A stretch of DNA of 29,953 nt. Origin: an uncultured Lysobacteraceae bacterium. GTDB taxonomy: Bacteria; Pseudomonadota; Gammaproteobacteria; Xanthomonadales; Rhodanobacteraceae. The translations under genes were made by a program, and so were the position numbers. The DNA lies in the NCBI GenBank assembly GCA_946482585.1, contig CAMLSI010000008.1, positions 1 to 29,953 on the forward strand, given 5' to 3'. Positions 1 to 7,879 of this stretch are shown piece by piece. Each line of letters begins with the position of its first letter. The stretch's first letter is position 1. The notes below the pieces were generated by a model. It was not told the origin of the DNA and ran no database searches. It saw nothing but the letters and a program-made list of their open reading frames with translations.

Positions 1-552
1 GCCGGCGATCGCGTCGGAGCCGTAGATCGCCGATGCGCCGTCGCGCAGCACTTCGACGCGCTCGACCAGCGCCAGCGGTATCGCGGTCAGATCCACCGCG
101 CCTTCGAGTCCGGCGACGAAGCGGCGGCCGTCGAGCAGCACGAGCGTGCGGTTGTCGCCGAGGCTGCGCAGGTTCAACCGCGCTTCGCCGTTGCCGCCAT
201 TGTTGACGTTGCGATTCAGCGTCTGGCCGTTGCTCGTGATCGTCTGCAGGATTTCGGCGACATCGTTCAGACCCGTACGCAGCAGCGCATCGCGTTCGAT
301 CACGAGGACCGGGTGCTGCGTTTCCATGTCGACGCGGCGCAGGTGCGAGCCGATCACGTCGACGTGGTCGAGCTTGATCGCATCGTCGTCGGGACGCAGT
401 TGCTGCGGGAACGCAGCGGGGCAGGTCAGGGCCAGCAGCGAGACCGCGAGTGCGCGTCGAAGGTTCGTCGGCGCGTGCGTGTCGCCGCCGCGTCCGCAAG
501 GTGTGCGCACCGGCGACGGGCGGCAGCCCGTATTCCTGGTCGGATGTTGCAT
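1..552 (-). CDS. TonB-dependent receptor, N-terminal part (partial)
   Basis: This is the first 184 codons of an outer-membrane TonB-dependent receptor; the gene continues past the left edge, so the barrel is not seen. Such receptors import siderophores, cobalamin, sugars or peptides using energy from TonB. The start is chosen because GGGGAG lies five bases before the ATG. After an unusually long N-terminal region (about 30 residues) comes a hydrophobic signal segment (RRALAVSLLALTCPAAFPQ, about residues 32-50), then a short linker with the DVIGSHLRR element. The plug domain follows, with TGLNDVAEILQ, NLRSLGDNRTLVLLDGRR and VERVEVLRDGASAIYGSDAIAG-type signatures (about residues 85-184). The substrate cannot be told from the plug alone. 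It is transcribed away from the permease gene on the other strand. Confidence 0.9.
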   Translation of the reverse strand, partial: MQHPTRNTGCRPSPVRTPCGRGGDTHAPTNLRRALAVSLLALTCPAAFPQQLRPDDDAIKLDHVDVIGSHLRRVDMETQHPVLVIERDALLRTGLNDVAEILQTITSNGQTLNRNVNNGGNGEARLNLRSLGDNRTLVLLDGRRFVAGLEGAVDLTAIPLALVERVEVLRDGASAIYGSDAIAG

Positions 553-859
553 GAAGACTCCCCGTTCGTTGCGTGCCGAAGCCGCGCGAGCGGTCGATCG
601 TACAGAAACCGCCCCGATATATGAAAGTCTTCGTACGAACCGAGTATTAGTCAGACTGCGGCAGATGCCGACTCATGGACATTGTGCGCCGCACGATGCG
701 CCGCCCGGTCGCCGCCGCCGGACCCGGGCCCGACAGCGAGACGCCGCTCGCGCCGGCGGCATCGCCGGGGTCTAGGCATGCGGCCGGATTCGCCGTCGCT
801 GGCCGTTCGCGCGCGGCCTTGCGACACTGCCGGTGAGTCGAACGGAGTCCAGCGCATCC
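553..859. other. Divergent intergenic region, receptor/permease
   Basis: This region must hold the promoters for the TonB receptor (minus) and the permease (plus). It contains a relatively AT-rich patch around 615-650 with a perfect 10-bp palindrome. The rest is GC-rich and I see no convincing gene in it. Confidence 0.5.
630..639. promoter_or_regulatory. Palindrome TTCGTACGAA upstream of TonB receptor
   Basis: This perfect 10-bp dyad lies about 80 bp upstream of the receptor start, next to an AT-rich hexamer (TATATC read on the minus strand) that could be a -10 element. The position suits an operator, but I cannot name a regulator. Confidence 0.3.
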
Positions 860-2659
860 ATGTTGAGTTCGCCGCAGGTCGTCTGCCTGATCGTCATAGC
901 CCTCGTCCTGCTGCTGCTCGTCACCGAGTGGATGCGTTCGGATCTCGTCGCGCTCGGCGCCGTCGTCGTGTTGATCGGAAGCGGCGTGCTGACGCCGGAG
1001 CAGGCGCTGAAGGGGTTCGGCAGCGAGCCCGTCGTCGCGGTCATCGGCGCGTTCGTCCTGTCCGCGGCCGTCGTCAATACCGGTCTCGCCGAGCGCCTCG
1101 CCGGCGGAGTCATGCGCATCGCAGGCACGCGGCTGGCGTGGGGCATGCTCGTGCTCATGCTCGCGGCGGCGCTGCTGTCGGCATTGACGCACCACCTGCT
1201 CATCACCGCACTGATGGTGCCGATCGCGGGCACCGTCGCGACGCGCGGCGGCTTCTCCGTTTCGCGGCTGCTGATGCCGGTATCGCTCGCTGCCTCGATC
1301 GGGACGGCGCTGACCCTGATCGGCGCGCCTGCCTTCCTCGTCGCCGATCACGTGCTGCAGGAAGCCGGCCGTGAAGGTTTCGGAATTTTTTCGCTGACGC
1401 CGATCGGCCTGGCGCTGGTTTTCTGCAGCCTCGTCTACATGGTGCTGCCCGGCCGCTGGCTGTTGCCCGAGCGCGTCGCCGGCGAAAACAGCGGTGCGCG
1501 CTTCGCGCTCGAGGACTACTACACCGAAATCCTGATCCGGGACGGTGCGCCCCAGGTCGGTTCGACGTTTGCCGCGTTCGCCGAGCGTTATGCCACGCGC
1601 TTTGAGATCGTCGACTGGCTGCGCGGCGGCGATCCGATACGCCACGGCCGCGACGAGCGGTCCATCGAAGCCGGCGACGTGCTGCTCGTGCGCTCCACGC
1701 CCGAAGGCATCGCGGGTATCGCCGACGAGAAAGGTCTGGCATTGCACGCGGTCGCGAAATACGGCGAAGCCGCCGACGCGGAATCTCCGGACGCGTTCGT
1801 CGACGAACGCCTCGCGCAGCTCGTGATCGCGCCGCGTTCCTACCTGTCGGGCCGCGCCGTGGGCGAAGTGGATTTTCGCGAACGCTACGGTGTCGTCGTC
1901 GTCGGGCTCTGGCGCCGCGAAGGCTGGATGCGCGGTGAACTATCGGGCGTGCGTCTGCAACCCGGCGACACGCTCGTGGTCTGGGGCGAACCGGCGCAGC
2001 TCGATCAACTGGGTTCGCAGCGCGAATTCCTGATGGCGCTGCCGTTTCCCGCGCGCCGGCTGCGCCGTTCGCGCGCCTGGTGGGCGCTCGGCATTCTTGC
2101 CGGCAGCGTGACCGCCGCCGCGACCGAACTCCTGCCCGTGCACGTCGCGTTTCTGGCCGGTGCCATCGGCGTGGTCATGGCGCGCTGCCTCAGTGCCGAG
2201 GACGCGTATGCGGCGCTGGAGCTGCGCGTGATCGCGTTCATCGCCGGCGCGCTCGCGCTCGGCGCCGCGCTGGACCAGACCGGCCTGACCACGCTTGCCG
2301 CGGCGCAGTTCGCGCCGCTGCTGCAGGGCTACTCGCCGTTCGTGATTCTGCTGTTCGTGTTCAGTGCCGGCGCAATCGTCACGCAGGTGCTGTCCGACGC
2401 GGCGACCGTCGTGTTGCTCGCCCCGATCGCGGCACGCATGGCCGCGCCACTCGGCCTCGCGCCGGAAGCGCTCGTCGCGAGCCTCGCGATCGGTGCGGTC
2501 GCGGCATTCCTGACGCCGCTCGGGCATCACGGCAATCTGCTGGTCTACGTGCCCGGCGGGTACCGTTTCGGCGATTTCTTCCGCGTCGGCGCGCCGCTGA
2601 CGGTGCTGTTCGCGCTGATCACGGCCTCCGTCGCGCTCGCGTTGTGGCCTGCCGTCTGA
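860..2659 (+). CDS. SLC13/DASS-like permease with two TrkA-C (RCK_C) domains
   Basis: A 599-residue inner-membrane permease with the layout of the SLC13 family: an N-terminal helix bundle (about 1-200), two cytosolic TrkA-C modules (about 221-283 and 318-392), and a second bundle (about 405-599). The repeat ends in the family-like FLTPLG....LLVYVPGGYRFGDFFRVG segment. Family members move dicarboxylates, sulfate or similar anions, usually with sodium. The residues that normally form the substrate and sodium sites are changed here: HH at 111-112, GAPAF at 156-160, SDA at 512-514 and HHGN at 556-559, where NN, GTxxN, SNN and xxTN are usual. I chose ATG 860, which has GGAG twelve bases upstream; a GTG at 833 in the same frame would add nine residues but has no ribosome binding site. 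It converges on the kinase operon. Confidence 0.85.
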   Translation: MLSSPQVVCLIVIALVLLLLVTEWMRSDLVALGAVVVLIGSGVLTPEQALKGFGSEPVVAVIGAFVLSAAVVNTGLAERLAGGVMRIAGTRLAWGMLVLMLAAALLSALTHHLLITALMVPIAGTVATRGGFSVSRLLMPVSLAASIGTALTLIGAPAFLVADHVLQEAGREGFGIFSLTPIGLALVFCSLVYMVLPGRWLLPERVAGENSGARFALEDYYTEILIRDGAPQVGSTFAAFAERYATRFEIVDWLRGGDPIRHGRDERSIEAGDVLLVRSTPEGIAGIADEKGLALHAVAKYGEAADAESPDAFVDERLAQLVIAPRSYLSGRAVGEVDFRERYGVVVVGLWRREGWMRGELSGVRLQPGDTLVVWGEPAQLDQLGSQREFLMALPFPARRLRRSRAWWALGILAGSVTAAATELLPVHVAFLAGAIGVVMARCLSAEDAYAALELRVIAFIAGALALGAALDQTGLTTLAAAQFAPLLQGYSPFVILLFVFSAGAIVTQVLSDAATVVLLAPIAARMAAPLGLAPEALVASLAIGAVAAFLTPLGHHGNLLVYVPGGYRFGDFFRVGAPLTVLFALITASVALALWPAV

Positions 2660-2684
2660 CCGCGCCGCGCAGCGCGTGCGGTCA
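2657..2684. terminator. Hairpin spanning both stop codons of convergent genes
   Basis: TGACCGC (2657-2663) pairs perfectly with GCGGTCA (2678-2684). The left arm starts with the TGA stop of the permease and the right arm is the TGA stop of the opposing kinase gene. There is no T-run, so it may act only as a weak or bidirectional transcript-end structure. Confidence 0.35.
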
Positions 2685-3797
2685 CGCTTCGCCGGTGCGC
2701 GCGAGCGGCAATTCGAACGCGAACACGCTGCCGCCGCCGGCGCGCGGTTCGAACCAGAGATAGCCGCCCATCTGTTCGATGTCGTCGCGCGCGATCGCGA
2801 GACCCAGGCCGGTCGAGAGGCTCTCGTCGGCGTCGGTGTCGACCTGTGCGATGCGCGCGAAGCGCTGGAAAAGCTTGGTACGTTCCGCTGCGGGAATGCC
2901 GGGACCGCGGTCCATCACGAACACGCGTGCGTAGCCGGGACGGTCGGAATCCAGCAAGACGTCGATGCTCGATCCGCGCGGCGCGTAGCGGATCGCATTG
3001 CTGATGAGGTTTTGCAGCACGTTGCGCAAGGCAGCCGGATCGCCCTGCGCCGCGAGCGGTCTGCCGCCGCGCGCGACGCGCACGTCGCGCGCCTCGGCCG
3101 CCGCCTGCTGACGCGCGATCGCGCGGTCGACGAGCTGGCCGAGATCGACCGGCGCCGATTCGAGCGCACGCACACGTTCGATCGTCGCACGCCGCTGCAG
3201 GAAGCGCTGCACGAATTCGATCGCTTCGTCGCAGCAACTGATGATGTCGTCGACGAGTCCCGCGTGGCGTTCCGCGCTGATGCCGGGCCGGCGCAGCATC
3301 TGCGCCGCGAAGCGGATGTTGGAGATCGGGTTCTTGAGATCGTGCGCGACGATCGCGGTCACGTCGTCGCGCTCGCGCACGATCAGGCGCAGGTGCTCGG
3401 TCGCGCGCTTGAGATTCACGTGCGTACGCACGCGCGCGAGCAGCTCCTCGGCGACGAACGGCTTGGTGATGTAGTCGACCGCGCCGAGCTCGAACGCGCG
3501 CACGAGAAATTCGCGCTCGGTCGCGGCCGTCAGAAAGATCGTCGGCACCTCGATCAGATTCGCGTCGCCCTTGAGGCGCCGACACAGCTCGAACCCGTCC
3601 ATGCCCGGCATCATCATGTCGAGCAGCACCAGGTCGGGCTTGCGCGCCTGCGCGCGCGCGAGCGCCTGCTCGCCCGAATTGGCCGGCATCACGTCGTAGC
3701 CGGCGTCCGACAGCATCTGCCCGAGCAACTGGATGTTCGGCGCCTGGTCGTCGACGATCAGAATCAACGGTTCGCGCACGGGGGCGGAGAACGGCAT
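2682..3797 (-). CDS. Soluble receiver-histidine kinase hybrid
   Basis: A 371-residue cytosolic protein with a receiver domain first and a kinase core second. The receiver (about 10-125) has the acidic pair in ILIVDDQ, phospho-acceptor Asp60 in LVLLDMMMPGMDG, and Lys112 in ITKPF. The dimerisation helix carries His152 in IVAHDLKNPISN. The ATPase domain (about 215-365) has the N-box LQNLISNAIRYA, DRGPGIP, and STGLGLAI. No membrane segment is seen. Its ATG shares one base with the TGA of the upstream hybrid kinase gene (TGATG), so the two are translated as a coupled pair. It probably receives phosphate from that kinase at Asp60 and may also autophosphorylate. No output (DNA-binding or enzyme) domain is present, so the target must be encoded elsewhere. 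Confidence 0.9.
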   Translation of the reverse strand: MPFSAPVREPLILIVDDQAPNIQLLGQMLSDAGYDVMPANSGEQALARAQARKPDLVLLDMMMPGMDGFELCRRLKGDANLIEVPTIFLTAATEREFLVRAFELGAVDYITKPFVAEELLARVRTHVNLKRATEHLRLIVRERDDVTAIVAHDLKNPISNIRFAAQMLRRPGISAERHAGLVDDIISCCDEAIEFVQRFLQRRATIERVRALESAPVDLGQLVDRAIARQQAAAEARDVRVARGGRPLAAQGDPAALRNVLQNLISNAIRYAPRGSSIDVLLDSDRPGYARVFVMDRGPGIPAAERTKLFQRFARIAQVDTDADESLSTGLGLAIARDDIEQMGGYLWFEPRAGGGSVFAFELPLARTGEA

Positions 3798-5959
3798 CAG
3801 ACGGAGTCCTGCAAGTGTGCGGCAAGGTGCGCGCGCAGATGGGGAAAATCGCCCAACGTGGCCTCGAGTGCAACCGGGTCGAACTGCGCCGCGGCCGACT
3901 GCAGGCGCCGCGCATAGCGTTCGAGACCGGTCGAGCCGCAGCGCTCGGCGAGGGCGAGCAACTGTTCGGCGAGTCGCCTGGTTTCGCGTACCGCGAGCGA
4001 ATCGCGCAGGCGCGGCCAGATTTCGCGCTCGACGTGATCGAGCTCGGCCAGCACGGCGACCAGCGCCTCGCGGTCGCGCGGTACGCCGTCGTCGGCGCCC
4101 GGCGACGACGCGCCGTCCGCGAGCGGCAGCACCCGCAGGAGTTCAGCCATGAGCGCGTCGCGCGTGATCGGCTTGCGCACGTAGCCGTCGAAGCGGTGGC
4201 GCAATTCGGATTCGTCGCCGAGCAGATTCGAGGCGGTCACCGCGATCACCGGTGTCTGCGCGAGGTCGGCGTCGGCGCGCAGCTGCTCCAGCGCCGCCAG
4301 ACCGTCGACATGCGGCATGCGGATGTCCATGAGCACGACCGTGGGCCGGTGCACGCGCGCGAGCGCGACGGCCTGCGCGCCGTCTTCGGCCATGATGAGG
4401 TGGTGCGGGGTACCGCGTAACAGCGCTTCGATCAGGTGCCGGTTCAGCGCGATGTCGTCGGCGACGAGGATGGTCAGCGGCGGCAGGGCCTGCAATGGGG
4501 TATTCGTCGCGGGCGACGGTTCCGCGATCACGGCGAGCGGCACCCGCGGAAGACGGATGCGGAAACACGAGCCCTTGCCCGGCGTGCTGTCGAGCGTGAT
4601 CTCGCCGTTCATCAGATGCGCGAGGCGTCGCGTGATCGACAGGCCCAGTCCCGTTCCCTCGCGCTGGTTCGCGTCGGCGGCGGCCTGCATGAACGGCTCG
4701 AAGATGCGTTCGCGATCGGCGATCGCGATGCCGACGCCGCTGTCCTCGACGTCGATCAGCAGGGTCACGCGCAGTTCGTCGTCGGCGTCGGGCGTCGCGC
4801 TCGCGCGAATCCGCACATGGCCCCGGTCGGTGTATTTGACGGCGTTGCCGACGAGATTGAACAGCATCTGGCGCAGCCGCGCCTGATCGAGTTCGACGCC
4901 GTCGGGCACCGAGCCGTCGATGCGCACATCCAGGCGCAGCCCCTTGTCGGCCGCGAGCTGCGAGAACACGAGCTGTGCACTCTGGATCAGCTCCCGCACG
5001 TTCATCGGCGCGGGTTTCACGTCGAGCTTGCCGGCCTCGATGCGCGACAGATCGAGCACGTCGTTGATCAGCGCGAGCAGCGACCGGCCGCTCGTCACGA
5101 TCGCGTCGACGTAGCGTTTGTCCTGCGGGTCGCTGGTGCGTTCGGACAGCAGCTGGCTGAACCCGAATATCGCGTTCAGCGGCGTGCGGATCTCGTGACT
5201 CAGGTTGGCGAGGAACGCGGTCTTTTCGCGGCTGGCCTGATCCGAGCGGGCCGCCGCGGCACGCAGTCGGCGTTCCTGGCGCAAGGCACTCAGATGCCGG
5301 CGCAGCAGCACGACACCGGCGAGGCTCGCGACGATGGCGAGACCGAGCGCCGAGAAGATCGTCACGTTGCGCTGTGCGATCGCGCGTTCGAGATGTGCCT
5401 GGCGTTCCGCAATGAGCCCGCGCGCATCGAGCGAGAGCTTGCCGATCGAACGGCGGATGTCTTCCATCATGCGGTTGCCGAAGCCCGAGCGCATCAGCGT
5501 GAGAGCGGCTTTGCCGCCCTGTTCGCGATAGGCCGTGAGCGACATCGCGATTTCGCCGCGCTTCTTCGCGAGCGCGTCCTCGATCGCTGCGAGTTCCTCG
5601 CGCGCCTCGGGATACTCCCGCAACGCTTCGTCGACGGCGCGGAAGTCGGCCGACACTTCGCTTTCGGCGGCCTGATACGGCCGCAGGTACTGCTCGTCGC
5701 CGGTCAGCAGATAGCCGCGCTGGCCCGTTTCGAGATCGATCGTGCGTGCGAGCAGCGTCGACAGGCGCTTGGTGGCCTCCTGCAGCTGCGTCACGTCGTG
5801 CAGTGTCGTTGCGAGCTGTTCGCCTGTGCTCAGCGCGGCCCAGCCGACGCCGAGCAACAACAACAGCGTCAGCACGAACAGCAGCAGATAGCGTTGCCAC
5901 CCGTCCCAGTCGGGAGAGTCGGCGGTGGTCCGCTCTGCGGGATCGTCGACCAAAACCAT
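3797..5959 (-). CDS. Membrane CHASE3 hybrid sensor histidine kinase
   Basis: A 720-residue inner-membrane sensor. A first membrane helix (about 24-45) is followed by a periplasmic CHASE3 domain (about 50-190, with the TIDLETGQRGYLLTGDEQYL signature) and a second helix (about 198-219). The kinase core has His255 in LSHEIRTPLNAI, the N-box around Asn368/Asn372, DSGVGI (406-411) and GTGLGL (435-440). A receiver domain (about 496-612) has phospho-acceptor Asp545 in VVLMDIRMPHVDG, Thr575 and Lys596. The last hundred residues are helical and sit where an HPt domain would be, but no HxLKG-type histidine is seen. CHASE3 ligands are generally unknown. It is the first gene of a two-gene operon with the downstream receiver-kinase. 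Confidence 0.92.
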   Translation of the reverse strand: MVLVDDPAERTTADSPDWDGWQRYLLLFVLTLLLLLGVGWAALSTGEQLATTLHDVTQLQEATKRLSTLLARTIDLETGQRGYLLTGDEQYLRPYQAAESEVSADFRAVDEALREYPEAREELAAIEDALAKKRGEIAMSLTAYREQGGKAALTLMRSGFGNRMMEDIRRSIGKLSLDARGLIAERQAHLERAIAQRNVTIFSALGLAIVASLAGVVLLRRHLSALRQERRLRAAAARSDQASREKTAFLANLSHEIRTPLNAIFGFSQLLSERTSDPQDKRYVDAIVTSGRSLLALINDVLDLSRIEAGKLDVKPAPMNVRELIQSAQLVFSQLAADKGLRLDVRIDGSVPDGVELDQARLRQMLFNLVGNAVKYTDRGHVRIRASATPDADDELRVTLLIDVEDSGVGIAIADRERIFEPFMQAAADANQREGTGLGLSITRRLAHLMNGEITLDSTPGKGSCFRIRLPRVPLAVIAEPSPATNTPLQALPPLTILVADDIALNRHLIEALLRGTPHHLIMAEDGAQAVALARVHRPTVVLMDIRMPHVDGLAALEQLRADADLAQTPVIAVTASNLLGDESELRHRFDGYVRKPITRDALMAELLRVLPLADGASSPGADDGVPRDREALVAVLAELDHVEREIWPRLRDSLAVRETRRLAEQLLALAERCGSTGLERYARRLQSAAAQFDPVALEATLGDFPHLRAHLAAHLQDSV

Positions 5960-5989
5960 GCTCCGGCTGCCGCGGCAGCGATGGCCGCC

Positions 5990-6020
5990 GCGCGGGTCAT
6001 GCGTTCTGCATGACCCGCGC
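5990..6020. repeat. Perfect 13-bp inverted repeat between kinase and lipoprotein genes
   Basis: GCGCGGGTCATGC (5990-6002) and its exact complement (6008-6020) flank a five-base loop. It lies 31 bases before the kinase start on the minus strand and has no T-run. It could be a 5' leader hairpin of the kinase operon or a DNA site. Confidence 0.6.
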
Positions 6021-6153
6021 GCGAGGCGGTGGGATTACTGCATGCCGCGCCGTCCTACTGCAGCAATGAAAATCAGCAACTTACAGTGCTGCTGGGGCTG
6101 GCACGGACCCTGTACTTCTTTGAATGTAAATCACCGAACCTGATGGAGTCGTC

Positions 6154-6702
6154 ATGAACACGAAACCGCTGTTGCTGAGTGCCAGTCTGGCCGCCGCACT
6201 GCTGCTGGGTGCGTGCGATCGCCCGGAAGATCCGGCCAAGACCCGTGCCGACGTCGCCAAGGCGCAGGCCGAGGCGAACCAGAAATCGCAGGACGCGCGT
6301 GCTGAAGCGAACAAGGACGTGGCAGCGGCCCAGTCCGACCTTGCCAAGACCCAGGCCGAAGCGAACAAGGATCTCAATGCGGCCGAACGCTCTGCGGGCG
6401 AGCAGCACGCGGACGCGAACAAGGAAGTCGGCCAGGCCATGGCCGATGCGTCGGACAAGATCGGCAAGGAAGAGGCCGAGGTCCTGCGCACACGCGCCAA
6501 GGCGGACTACGACGTCGCGAAGACGGACGCCGAAGCGGCGAAGAAAGTGGCCGACCAGCGTTGCGACGCGTTGACCGGCGCCAGCAAGGACAGCTGCCAG
6601 ACGAAGGCCAAGTCCGACTACGACGCCGCCGTCACCGCGGCCGAAGCGCGCCGCGACGAGCGCCTGCGCGAAGCCGACGCGGTCGCGGCGCGCACCAAGT
6701 AA
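6154..6702 (+). CDS. Alanine-rich coiled-coil lipoprotein
   Basis: A 182-residue lipoprotein. A short hydrophobic signal ends in the lipobox LLGAC with Cys21 as the lipidation site. Residue +2 is Asp, which in E. coli is the signal for staying in the inner membrane. The mature part is almost wholly predicted helix, rich in Ala, Lys, Glu and Asp, with four spaced EANK/EANQ/DANK units between about 38 and 92. Near the end Cys137 and Cys148 could form a disulfide. GGAG six bases before the ATG supports the start. Similar small proteins are often labelled TolA-like or cell-envelope proteins, but there is no TolA C-terminal domain and no known function. The entericidin-like gene follows 61 bases later and probably shares its transcript. 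Confidence 0.85.
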   Translation: MNTKPLLLSASLAAALLLGACDRPEDPAKTRADVAKAQAEANQKSQDARAEANKDVAAAQSDLAKTQAEANKDLNAAERSAGEQHADANKEVGQAMADASDKIGKEEAEVLRTRAKADYDVAKTDAEAAKKVADQRCDALTGASKDSCQTKAKSDYDAAVTAAEARRDERLREADAVAARTK

Positions 6703-6763
6703 GCGCCGTCCGCCATCCAATCGACTGAAGTCATCGCATTGCCCCGAGAGAGGGAGTACCGCC

Positions 6764-6919
6764 ATGAAGACCATGCTGAGAACCGTTGCGCTGCTGCTGC
6801 TCGTTGCCGTCGGATCGCACTCGCTGACCGCCTGTCACACCGTCAAGGGTGCCGGCAAGGACATCGAGAAGGCCGGCGAAGAAATCCAGGAGGCGTCGGA
6901 CGACGCGCGCAAGCACTGA
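6764..6919 (+). CDS. Entericidin-like small lipoprotein
   Basis: A 51-residue lipoprotein of the entericidin A/B family. It has a charged start (MKTMLR), a hydrophobic core, the lipobox LTAC with Cys24, and the family's typical short mature helix (VKGAGKDIEKAGEEIQEAS). GGGAG seven bases before the ATG supports the start. In E. coli the entericidin pair is a small-lipoprotein toxin/antidote linked to stationary-phase lysis. Stand-alone copies such as this one are widespread and usually of unknown role, so toxicity is not implied here. A strong terminator follows. Confidence 0.88.
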   Translation: MKTMLRTVALLLLVAVGSHSLTACHTVKGAGKDIEKAGEEIQEASDDARKH

Positions 6920-6957
6920 GGCCGCCGTCCGCTGCGCCACCTCGCAGCGTGACACGG

Positions 6958-6988
6958 AGCCCCGGCCATCACTGGCCGGGGCTTTTTT
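6958..6988 (+). terminator. Rho-independent terminator after entericidin gene
   Basis: An 11-bp perfect stem (AGCCCCGGCCA / TGGCCGGGGCT) with a TCAC loop is followed by six T residues. It ends the two-gene lipoprotein transcript. Confidence 0.93.
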
Positions 6989-7257
6989 GCTGCGGCCAGG
7001 TGCGTGGCGCCGGCCGCGACGAGCCGGACGAACTGCTGCATCGTGCGTCACGCCGCGAAGGACCGGTATCGGGCGTTTGCGTCGCGCGCGAATGAAACTG
7101 GGTCGCGATCGCCCGCCGCGGGGATGCGGCGATGGCCCGATCCGCGAAGCAGTCGATCACCGGGCGCAGGAACCGCCGGAAGCGAGCGCTTCCTTCGACA
7201 GCTGTCATCCGATGCAACCTCACGCGATGCGGCGGTCGCCTGCGGCTCGCCGGCGAC
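6989..7257. other. Intergenic region without a recognised gene
   Basis: This stretch lies between the lipoprotein terminator and the end of the COG5478-family gene on the other strand. I see no protein with plausible composition and no clear structural element. Confidence 0.4.
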
Positions 7258-7752
7258 CTACAGCGTCCGATCGCGCCCCGTATTCTTTTCTTCGTGCGCT
7301 TCGAGTGCTTCCTCGAGCGAGTGCGTGCTTTCGACGCCGCGGTGCTCTGCGGCGAGTTCGCCGAGGCGGCAGTAGAACTGGCGCAAGGTCGCCAGCTCGG
7401 TCTCGTCGAGATCTTCGATCGCGATGAGGCGATTGCTCGCGTTGCGGTGTGCCGACAGCAATTCGTTGAGCTTGAGGTGCAGCGCGACGCTGTCCTTGTT
7501 CTGCGAGTGCTGGATCACGAACACCATCAGGAAGGTCACGATCGTCGTCGCCGTGTTGACGACGAGTTGCCAGCCTTCGGAGAAGCCGAACAGCGGGCCG
7601 CTCGCGCCCCAGACCAGGATCGCGCCGAACGCGATCGCAAAGGCGCCCGACGTGCCGACGGCCTGGGTGATCGTGCCGGCGATGCGATCGAACAGCGCGC
7701 GATGCTTGTTGCGGCGCAAGGTGTCCGGCGTGGGTTGTTCACTCGCGTTCAC
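7258..7752 (-). CDS. Low-affinity iron permease family membrane protein (COG5478)
   Basis: A 164-residue membrane protein with the family pattern. It has a helix at GTSGAFAIAFGAILVWGASGP, the motif GWQLVVNTATTIVTFLMVFVIQHSQNKD, and a cytosolic helical tail with LHLKLNELL. The name comes from similarity to yeast Fet4-type iron transporters; a transport role in bacteria is not established. I chose GTG 7752 because GGAGG lies five bases upstream. An open frame extends to 7809 but would run through the upstream gene's terminator (7768-7807), so the longer form is unlikely. It is a separate unit downstream of the BON gene. Confidence 0.85.
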   Translation of the reverse strand: MNASEQPTPDTLRRNKHRALFDRIAGTITQAVGTSGAFAIAFGAILVWGASGPLFGFSEGWQLVVNTATTIVTFLMVFVIQHSQNKDSVALHLKLNELLSAHRNASNRLIAIEDLDETELATLRQFYCRLGELAAEHRGVESTHSLEEALEAHEEKNTGRDRTL

Positions 7753-7767
7753 GCGTACCTCCGGCGC

Positions 7768-7807
7768 AAAAAAGCGGCGGCCACGGCGTGTGAAGCGTGG
7801 TCGCCGC
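7768..7807 (-). terminator. Rho-independent terminator after BON protein gene
   Basis: Read on the minus strand, a 12-bp GC-rich stem with one mismatch (GCGGCGACCACG / CGTGGCCGCCGC) is followed by six T residues. It separates the BON gene from the COG5478-family gene. Confidence 0.85.
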
Positions 7808-7879
7808 AAAAGCGGCCGCCCGTGGCGGGCGCCGCATCCGTAGCACGCGGCGCGATGGCGCGCCGCGCGTTCGTGCGCA

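Noticed and set aside
6099..6114. Sigma-54-like TGGCACG before the coiled-coil lipoprotein gene
   Set aside because: The -24 half is perfect, but the -12 half reads CTGTA and lacks the invariant GC.
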